From NCBI GenBank assembly GCA_031283795.1, contig JAITBB010000017.1:1-11743 (forward strand): DNA of 11,743 nt, in the 5' to 3' direction. Position 1 is the stretch's first letter. Each line of letters starts with the position of its first letter. The DNA is from Rickettsiales bacterium (GTDB lineage: Bacteria > Pseudomonadota > Alphaproteobacteria > Rickettsiales > UBA1997). A program made the translations under genes and the position numbers. Positions 1 through 5,601 of the stretch are shown here, one piece after another. The notes below the pieces were generated by a model, which was not told the origin of the DNA, ran no database searches, and saw nothing but the letters and a program-made list of their open reading frames with translations.

Positions 1-256
1 AGAAAAACCTATGCCCCCTCTTCTTTTCGTAGAACAAATTACCCATAGGAAACGCTAAAACGAACCGGTGTCCCATGCTAACTATTCGACGATACAATGT
101 CAAGCTCAGTTCCTTTCCATGGGATTCTTCTGACCGCTTTTTGCCCTCTGGTTCCTCCAACAACACGCCCATAGCCACACATAGCATCTATGGAGTGCAA
201 ATACTAGGGGGTGCTGCTGTAGACGTGTGCCAGAGAATTAAAATTAGAGGGCAAGA
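1..256. other. Gene-poor left edge
   Basis: I see no convincing gene here. On the - strand a frame is open from an ATG at 187 through the left edge (about 62 codons, with a basic, aromatic-rich product). It could be the start of a divergent gene, but an open frame of this length is common by chance and no ribosome binding site precedes it. A + strand frame from 75 to 353 runs into the duplicated kinase leader and resembles nothing I know. The similarity shared with the leader of the third kinase begins only at about 257. Confidence 0.3.
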
Positions 257-419
257 ACTCCGCTCGGCAAAGCAAATGTTACAGTATATCTATGTGATTA
301 TATTCAATAATATTGACTATTTATCCGTTGAATGTACGTTCTGGAAGTTCTGATGGCCAAACCGTTCAGTTGGAGTGGAAAACCATTTGAAATTTATAAA
401 ACTAGACTAGAGAGGTTTT
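257..419 (+). repeat. Duplicated kinase leader, copy 1
   Basis: This segment upstream of the first kinase recurs almost base for base upstream of the third (3993-4156) and, in a shorter form, upstream of the second (2008-2144). The match between copies 1 and 3 starts abruptly at an ACTCCG. All copies hold an AT-rich stretch, TTGACT, a GGAAG or GAAG followed by an ATG, and a conserved TTTATAAA shortly before a purine-rich Shine-Dalgarno sequence. Here the latter is GAGAGG at 410-415, four bases before the kinase ATG. The three leaders imply that each kinase is expressed from its own regulatory unit, copied together with the gene. Confidence 0.8.
313..340 (+). promoter_or_regulatory. Candidate promoter of kinase 1
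   Basis: TTGACT at 313-318, a 16 bp spacer and TACGTT at 335-340. The -35 is close to consensus; the -10 keeps only the TA....T frame. Its position is conserved in all three leaders, 85-86 bases before the kinase start, and the same TTGACT/16 bp arrangement precedes the tRNAs and the 146-residue gene in this window. A TATAAA nearer the gene (396-401) is an alternative -10 without a conserved -35. Confidence 0.4.
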
Positions 420-1883
420 ATGGTGCCAAAACCAGCGACAAGCAGAGATCTTAGAAATTTACAGGAAGCAATCAAATATAATCCCGATTTGTTTGGGACC
501 CTGGGGAGAGAACTGGCCGTAGATCCGGTAAGAATTACCATCAATAGACAAAGAGTTACCAAACTTGGTGAGGGCGGCAATGGTTTCGTGTATAAGATAC
601 GCTATGGGGGACAATGGAAGGCACTAAAGATAGGTAAAAATTTACACCAGGGACAAATATCTCCGGACAGTATTGTCCGGGGTGGTGATTATCTTGTTGC
701 CGAAGCCTTCAAAGAAAAGAATTCAAGACCAAAGGCTCTTACGAATATCGAATACTCAAGCCCGGGTGGAAAAGTGCTAGTGTCTGAACTGTGTGAGGGC
801 GGAGATTGGAGTGAGAAACGATCCAATGATAGAAGTCTTCTAGAGGCAAATCTAATACCCTTGGCTTCAGCCCTAGGGGCGCTTCACAGTAAAAATATAG
901 TTCACGGAGATGTAAAGCCGGAAAATATTCTGTCAGACAAAGATGAGTGTAAATTATTTTTAACTGATTTTGGCTGTGCAGCAAAATGTGATCCGAACGG
1001 TTTTGGCAAGAACTATACAGGAACTCCTAACTTCATAGCTCCAGAGATGTGGTTGAATTTAAGATCAAGGATAGATATAGACCTGAAGAAATGTGACTGC
1101 TGGTCTCTTGGAGTAACATTTTATGTTAAAATTCTCCACGAGTATCCCTGTCATAGATTTGCGGAACGTTATGGAAGGCAGTGTCCCAAAACAAATGAAG
1201 ATTTGGCGGCTGTGAGCAGATGTATCGTCAGTGACCCCAGAGGATGGAGGAATTTTATCTCCAGTGAGCTCGATAGAGTGGTTCCTCCTGTTGGGCAACT
1301 ACTCAAAACTGCTCTAATGGATCTACTGGAACCAGATCGAAGCGCAGCGCGCTCCATCGATGAAATACTTGCAAATCTTAATAATCTTTCCAAGATAAAC
1401 GCTGTAAACAAAGCAGAATATGAAAAACTCTGCAAAACAAGTAATGAAGAAGTTGCCAGAGAGCTGGAACTGGAGAGGAAACGAGAGGAAGGGAGGAAAC
1501 GGGAGGAGGAAAGAAAAAAACGAGAAGAGGAAAGAAAGAAACAGGAGGAGGAAAAAAAGAAACGGGAAGAGGAAAGAAAGAAACAGGAAGAGGAACTGAG
1601 GGAAAAACAGGAAGAGGGAAAAAAGAAGAAAATAGACACTGGAGATGATGCACTTCCTAATGGTATTAGAGCGCTACAAAAGGTTTGCCTCACTGTGAAT
1701 CCGCCTATACCTGCTGCATCTACTATAGGCTCATCTAAGGTGACAGGGAGGGGATCGATATTGTCTAAACTGGAAGACAAATCGAGATCTAGGCACGGAA
1801 TGGAACATACAAAACATATGGAACCACAACCGGTTAAAAAAGGAGCAGACGCTGTCAGACAGAGATTTGGCTATAAAAAATGA
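420..1883 (+). CDS. Eukaryote-like Ser/Thr protein kinase, paralogue 1
   Basis: A 487-residue soluble protein predicted to transfer the ATP gamma-phosphate to Ser/Thr of unknown substrates. A conserved N-terminal segment (about 1-45, also in both paralogues) precedes the kinase domain. Visible motifs are the glycine loop LGEGGNGFVYKI (from L49), the VAIK-type lysine K70, a catalytic loop HGDVKPENIL with D164, K166 and N169, DFG at 183-185 and APE at 207-209. The catalytic loop has Gly in place of the usual HRD arginine, so this is a non-RD kinase. After the domain (about 320) comes a Glu/Lys/Arg coiled coil (about 348-404) built from near-perfect seven-residue repeats, then a low-complexity tail ending in RFGYKK. 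There is no signal peptide, membrane segment or PASTA repeat. The ATG at 420 is supported by GAGAGG four bases upstream and by its alignment with the paralogues. The kinase assignment is secure; the target, and whether the protein is secreted, are not known. Confidence 0.93.
   Translation: MVPKPATSRDLRNLQEAIKYNPDLFGTLGRELAVDPVRITINRQRVTKLGEGGNGFVYKIRYGGQWKALKIGKNLHQGQISPDSIVRGGDYLVAEAFKEKNSRPKALTNIEYSSPGGKVLVSELCEGGDWSEKRSNDRSLLEANLIPLASALGALHSKNIVHGDVKPENILSDKDECKLFLTDFGCAAKCDPNGFGKNYTGTPNFIAPEMWLNLRSRIDIDLKKCDCWSLGVTFYVKILHEYPCHRFAERYGRQCPKTNEDLAAVSRCIVSDPRGWRNFISSELDRVVPPVGQLLKTALMDLLEPDRSAARSIDEILANLNNLSKINAVNKAEYEKLCKTSNEEVARELELERKREEGRKREEERKKREEERKKQEEEKKKREEERKKQEEELREKQEEGKKKKIDTGDDALPNGIRALQKVCLTVNPPIPAASTIGSSKVTGRGSILSKLEDKSRSRHGMEHTKHMEPQPVKKGADAVRQRFGYKK
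1500..1604 (+). repeat. In-gene 21 bp tandem repeat (coiled-coil heptads)
   Basis: Five consecutive 21 bp units (1500-1520, 1521-1541, 1542-1562, 1563-1583, 1584-1604) encode heptads of the type REEERKK/QEEEKKK. Units two and four differ at a single base; the last one decays in its final third. Such arrays can expand or contract in whole heptads without breaking the frame. The matching region of paralogue 2 is a less regular coiled coil and that of paralogue 3 is short. Confidence 0.85.
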
Positions 1884-1885
1884 TA

Positions 1886-1906
1886 AATGTGGTAAAAAAC
1901 CACATT
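1886..1906 (+). terminator. Hairpin after kinase 1, possible terminator
   Basis: An inverted repeat with an 8 bp perfect stem (AATGTGGT / ACCACATT) and a loop of five A lies three bases after the TGA stop. It is followed by ATAATTA and not by a real T run, so as an intrinsic terminator it is weak. It may instead protect the 3' end of the message. The position right behind the stop argues for a 3'-end role. Confidence 0.45.
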
Positions 1907-2007
1907 ATAATTACAGTTTACAGTGATTCTAGCTATATCAGAATAGCATCATTGCCTGGGAAAAAGGAATGAAAATGACATTCTACCTGTTAGAACAAAG
2001 CCTATAG

Positions 2008-2144
2008 GCATATCTATGTTATTATATTCAATAATATTGACTATTTATCCGTTGAATGTACGTTCTGGAAGTTCTGATGGTCGAACTGTTCTGCCGGACT
2101 GGAAGACCATTTGAAATTTATAAAGCTAGACTAGAGGAGATTCT
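2008..2144 (+). repeat. Duplicated kinase leader, copy 2
   Basis: The shorter and most diverged copy of the leader. Similarity to the others starts near the shared CATATCTATG at about 2009; the upstream ACTCCG/GGCAAAGC block of copies 1 and 3 is absent. The Shine-Dalgarno is GAGGAG at 2134-2139, five bases before the ATG. Unlike the other copies it can pair ATGGTC (2077-2082) with GACCAT farther down the leader. The about 100 bases before it (1907-2007) hold only small imperfect hairpins. Confidence 0.75.
2037..2064 (+). promoter_or_regulatory. Candidate promoter of kinase 2
   Basis: TTGACT at 2037-2042, 16 bp, TACGTT at 2059-2064. Identical in sequence and spacing to the element before kinase 1, and 86 bases ahead of the kinase start. 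Confidence 0.4.
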
Positions 2145-3683
2145 ATGGCACCAGAGCCAGCGACAAATGAAGATCTTGAAAATTTACAGAGGGCAATCGG
2201 ATATAATCCCGATTTATTTGGGGTCCTGAAAGATAAACTGGCCATAGATCCGGTAGGAGTTACCATCAATGGACGGAAAGTCGGAAAGCTCGGCGAGGGT
2301 GGATTTGGTGTCGTGTATAAAATATACCATGGGGGACAGTGGAGGGCGCTAAAGGTAAATAACGATTTACATCGGGAAAAAATATCTCCGAACAGTATTA
2401 TCCGGAGCGGCGATTATCTTGTTGTCGAAGCCTTTAAAGGGGAGGATTCAAGACCACAGGCTCTTATGGGTATCGAATACTCAAGCCTAGATGGAAGTGT
2501 AGTGATGTCTGAGCCGTGTGATGGTGGAGATTGGTGTGAAAATCGGTCCGATGACAGAGAACTTCTAGAGAAAAATCTAATATCAATAATTTCAGCTCTA
2601 GGAATACTTCACAATAAGAATATAATTCATGGAGATATAAAGCCGGAAAATATTCTGTTCAATGGAGGAGGGCTCGCAAAACTTGCTGATTTTGGCCTCG
2701 CGATGGAATGCGATTCGGATGGCCATAGCAATAACTACTATGGGAAAGGAACTCCTGACTTCATGGCTCCAGAGATATGGTTGAATCTGGGGTCGGATAT
2801 TATGGATATAGATCTGAGGAAATGTGACTGCTGGGCCCTGGGAGCAACACTCTATGAAAAGATCTTCCACGAGAATCTCTACAATACCTTTGCGAGAACT
2901 CGCGGATATTATCAAGAAGATTATACTGACATGAACAAATATTTTAAAGATGTGAGCAATCATATCACTGATAATTCTGGAATATGGAGAGATTTTATCG
3001 CCAATAAACTCAACGAAGTAATTCCCCCCGTTGGAATGTTGCTCAGAGCCACTATAGTGGATCTACTGGAACCTGATCGATATATGGCACACTCCATCGA
3101 TGAAATACTTACAGATCTTAGTAGCATTTCTAAAATGAATGATGCAAACGAAGCAGAATATGGTAAACTATGTGGAAAAAGTAATGAACAGGTTGTTAGA
3201 GAGCTAAAACTGAAGAGGAAACTAGAGAAAGAAAAAAAGAAATTAGAGGAGGAGCTAAGGAAAAAACGAGAGGAAAAGGAAAAACGGGAAAAAGAATTGA
3301 AGAGAAACAGAGAGGAGGAGAGAAAGAAGAAAGTAAACATTAGAGGTGTACATCCCGGTGTTGCTGGGGCACTACAGAAGATTAGTCCCGCCATGAATCC
3401 ATCTAAATCTGCTGTAAATCCAGTCGGACCTGCTCTTGATCCACATAAGTCTGCTGTAAGTCCGCTCAAATCCACTGTATCTACCGCTATGGATTCATCT
3501 AGAGTGGTAGAGGAAGGATCAATACTATCTGAACTGAAGGATAGATCGAGATTTGGCTATGGAGTGAAGCATACAGAACAAGCAGAACCACAACCACCAA
3601 CTAAGAAAAGAGTAGATATTGTTGTTGGATCGACGACGAGATTTGGCTATAAAAAAAGAAAAGCGGGACAGGTTCTAATGTAA
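2145..3683 (+). CDS. Eukaryote-like Ser/Thr protein kinase, paralogue 2
   Basis: A 512-residue paralogue of its neighbours and the longest of the three. The domain order is the same: a conserved N-terminal segment, a glycine loop LGEGGFGVVYKI (from L49), lysine K70, a non-RD catalytic loop HGDIKPENIL (D164, K166, N169), DFG at 182-184, APE at 208-210 and the family-typical CDCWALG. A charged coiled coil spans about 353-396. A proline-rich linker with repeated KSAV/KSTV units follows, then a tail close to that of paralogue 1 (EPQP, KK and RFGYKK in the same order). Eight extra residues (RKAGQVLM) follow RFGYKK, and the stop codon directly abuts a fragment of another kinase gene, in the same frame. 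The 3' end has therefore probably been remodelled by recombination. The complete set of catalytic residues predicts an active enzyme; its substrate is unknown. Confidence 0.93.
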   Translation: MAPEPATNEDLENLQRAIGYNPDLFGVLKDKLAIDPVGVTINGRKVGKLGEGGFGVVYKIYHGGQWRALKVNNDLHREKISPNSIIRSGDYLVVEAFKGEDSRPQALMGIEYSSLDGSVVMSEPCDGGDWCENRSDDRELLEKNLISIISALGILHNKNIIHGDIKPENILFNGGGLAKLADFGLAMECDSDGHSNNYYGKGTPDFMAPEIWLNLGSDIMDIDLRKCDCWALGATLYEKIFHENLYNTFARTRGYYQEDYTDMNKYFKDVSNHITDNSGIWRDFIANKLNEVIPPVGMLLRATIVDLLEPDRYMAHSIDEILTDLSSISKMNDANEAEYGKLCGKSNEQVVRELKLKRKLEKEKKKLEEELRKKREEKEKREKELKRNREEERKKKVNIRGVHPGVAGALQKISPAMNPSKSAVNPVGPALDPHKSAVSPLKSTVSTAMDSSRVVEEGSILSELKDRSRFGYGVKHTEQAEPQPPTKKRVDIVVGSTTRFGYKKRKAGQVLM

Positions 3684-3872
3684 CTTCACAGCAGGAATAT
3701 AGTTCACAGAGATATAAATTCGGAAAACATTATGTTCAACAAATATGGAGATGCACGACTCATTGATTTTGGCTTTGCAACAGAGTGCGATCCGAACGGC
3801 TTTGGCAAGAACGGCAATGGAAGTCTTGGTTTTTTTATAGCTCCATAGATGTGGTTGAGTTTAGGGTTGGAC
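3684..3872 (+). pseudogene. Decayed fragment of a fourth kinase gene
   Basis: Directly after the stop of paralogue 2, and in its frame, the sequence reads as the middle of another kinase: LHSRNIVHRDINSENIMF, a DFG-like stretch IDFGFATECDPNGFGKN, then FIAP, an in-frame TAG where the APE glutamate should be, MWLSLGLD and a TAA. It matches paralogue 1 from its catalytic loop to just after APE, including CDPNGFGKN. There is no start, no ATP-binding lobe and no C-terminal half, and the catalytic-loop lysine is Asn. It is a relic, not a gene; its left border is the recombination point next to paralogue 2. Similarity fades after about 3872. Confidence 0.85.
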
Positions 3873-3992
3873 TAAAAGTCTCTATAGGATAACGAGCGCT
3901 GGAGCGGAACTCGGTGAAAGGACTTTGCACCCTGCTCATGGGATAAAAAATCCTAGTGTGTAGGAAAACCAATGGCGGGTGTTCCATAGAAT
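3873..3992. other. Non-coding spacer between kinase relic and leader 3
   Basis: No gene is visible. A short imperfect hairpin lies at 3913-3931 (GGTGAAA pairing with TTTGCACC, one bulged base), and a small GGAT/ATCC stem around an A run follows at about 3950-3964. Neither matches an RNA family I recognise. Confidence 0.3.
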
Positions 3993-4156
3993 ACTCCGTT
4001 CGGCAAAGCAAATGTTATAGCATATCTATGTGATTATATTCAATAATATTGACTATTTATTCGTTGAATGTATCTTCTAGAAGTTCTGATGGCCAAACCG
4101 TTCAGCCGGAGTGGAAAACCATTTGAAATTTATAAAGCTAGACTAGAGGAGGTTCT
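3993..4156 (+). repeat. Duplicated kinase leader, copy 3
   Basis: Nearly identical to copy 1 over its whole length, starting at the same ACTCCG. The Shine-Dalgarno is a perfect AGGAGG at 4147-4152, four bases before the ATG. Compared with copy 1 there is a one-base insertion inside the Shine-Dalgarno region, which changes the frame relation between the upstream ATG at 4089 and the kinase. Confidence 0.8.
4049..4076 (+). promoter_or_regulatory. Candidate promoter of kinase 3
   Basis: TTGACT at 4049-4054, 16 bp, TATCTT at 4071-4076. The -10 is one base nearer to consensus than in the other two leaders, and the distance to the kinase start is again 86 bases. Confidence 0.42.
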
Positions 4157-5575
4157 ATGGCACCAGGGCCAGCGACAAGTAGAGATCTTAAAAATTTACA
4201 GGAAGCAATCAAATATAATCCCAGTTTGTTTGAGGCCCTGAGAGATGAGCTGACCATAGATCCGGTAGGAGTTACCATCAATAGACAAAGAGTTACCAAA
4301 CTTGGTGAGGGTACATGTGGTGTTGTGTATAAGATACACTGTAGAGGGCAATGGGTGGCGCTAAAGATAGATAAAAATTTACATCAGGAAAAAATATTTC
4401 TAGCCAATATTATTAATGGTGGTGATTATATTGTTGCTAAAGCTTTTGAAAAAGAGGAGAGCTCAAGGCTACAGGCTCTTATGGGTATCGAATACTCAAG
4501 CCTGGGTGGAAAAGTACTAATGTCTGAGCTGTGTGAGGGTGGAGATTGGAGTGAAAATCGGTCCGATGACAGAGATATTATAGAGGCAGATCTAATACCC
4601 CTCATATTTGTTGTAAAGGCATTCCACGATAAAAATATAGTTCACAGGGATATTAAATCCGGAAATATCCTGGTCACCAAGAATGGAGAGTTGAAGGTCG
4701 GTGACTATGGTTCTGCGGAAAATCTAGATTTACCAAGTAGTTTTAACGAGAATCTTATTGGAAGTCCTCTCTACATTGCTCCGGAGGCATTGTTATTGCG
4801 GCTTTCACTTGGAGGATATAGAAATAATCCCGAAGTATATATAAAGAACGGAAGAGCCGGAGATTTGAAAATGTGTGACTGCTGGGCTCTGGGAATGACA
4901 CTCTGTGAAAAAATTCTGCATGAACACCCCTATCATATATTTGCGAAAAAATATATCAAAACATTACCGGATCTATTTGAAGTGAACGAGCTCATTTTAA
5001 AAGATCCTGAAGCATGGAAAACATTTATTTCCAGGGAACTTAAAAAAGTAGACCCTCCTCTTGGGCAACTGCTTAGAACTGCTATAGAGGTTCTACTGGA
5101 ACCAAATGCGAGTAAGGCGCTCTCCATCGATGGTGTACTTGACAAACTTAGCGAACTTTCCAAGCTAAATGCTACAAACATGGCAGAATATGAGAAACTC
5201 TACAAAAAAAGTAACGAGCAGGCCGCCAGAGAATTAGAGCAAAAAAGAGGACTGGAGGAGAAGTTGATGTCTGTTGTGGAGACAGAACAGAAGGAACGGG
5301 AGAGTAAAGAGGAAGAGACAAATCCCAAAATTGCCTCTGGGACTGTGACACAGCAGACTGACCCCAGTGTAAGTCCGCTGGGAATCAAAAAGGAAAGGTC
5401 ACCTGTTTTAGATGCTGTGTCTAATGTGGGCCCATCAAGAGTTGGAGATAGAATACCAATTATCTCGATTCTCTCTGGAGTGGGCGATGAAATGGTCGTG
5501 GAGGGAATACTGGGTACTAGCCAACAGCCTGGGCTATCGTCATCAAAAACTCCCACCCTAGGCCTCAAAAAATAA
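4157..5575 (+). CDS. Eukaryote-like Ser/Thr protein kinase, paralogue 3
   Basis: A 472-residue paralogue. The N-terminal segment and leader are closest to paralogue 1, but the catalytic core differs. Its catalytic loop is the classical HRDIKSGNIL (H163, R164, D165, K167, N170), so it is an RD kinase, and the DFG motif reads DYG (183-185). The glycine loop (LGEGTCGVVYKI from L49), lysine K70, APE (208-210) and CDCWALG are kept. An insertion of roughly ten residues sits between APE and CDCW. The coiled coil after the domain is short (about 359-390), and the tail lacks the EPQP and RFGYKK elements, ending instead in GLKK. The protein is soluble, with no signal peptide. The gene ends 26 bases before the convergent ftsK stop, with no clear terminator between them. 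The catalytic residues are complete, so activity is likely; DYG is a tolerated variant of the motif. Confidence 0.92.
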   Translation: MAPGPATSRDLKNLQEAIKYNPSLFEALRDELTIDPVGVTINRQRVTKLGEGTCGVVYKIHCRGQWVALKIDKNLHQEKIFLANIINGGDYIVAKAFEKEESSRLQALMGIEYSSLGGKVLMSELCEGGDWSENRSDDRDIIEADLIPLIFVVKAFHDKNIVHRDIKSGNILVTKNGELKVGDYGSAENLDLPSSFNENLIGSPLYIAPEALLLRLSLGGYRNNPEVYIKNGRAGDLKMCDCWALGMTLCEKILHEHPYHIFAKKYIKTLPDLFEVNELILKDPEAWKTFISRELKKVDPPLGQLLRTAIEVLLEPNASKALSIDGVLDKLSELSKLNATNMAEYEKLYKKSNEQAARELEQKRGLEEKLMSVVETEQKERESKEEETNPKIASGTVTQQTDPSVSPLGIKKERSPVLDAVSNVGPSRVGDRIPIISILSGVGDEMVVEGILGTSQQPGLSSSKTPTLGLKK

Positions 5576-5601
5576 TGAAAACGGACTGACAGCGAACAGA
5601 A

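Noticed and set aside
75..353. 92-codon + strand frame before kinase 1
   Set aside because: Its last third lies inside the duplicated leader, including the candidate promoter, the product is unlike known proteins, and no ribosome binding site precedes it.
1169..1780. 203-codon - strand frame under kinase 1
   Set aside because: A Ser/Phe-rich shadow of the Glu/Lys coiled-coil codons; the kinase on the other strand is certain. The same applies to the - strand frame at 2960-3475.
3913..3964. Hairpins in the spacer after the kinase relic as a structured RNA or terminator
   Set aside because: The stems are short and bulged, without a T run, and match no family I know.
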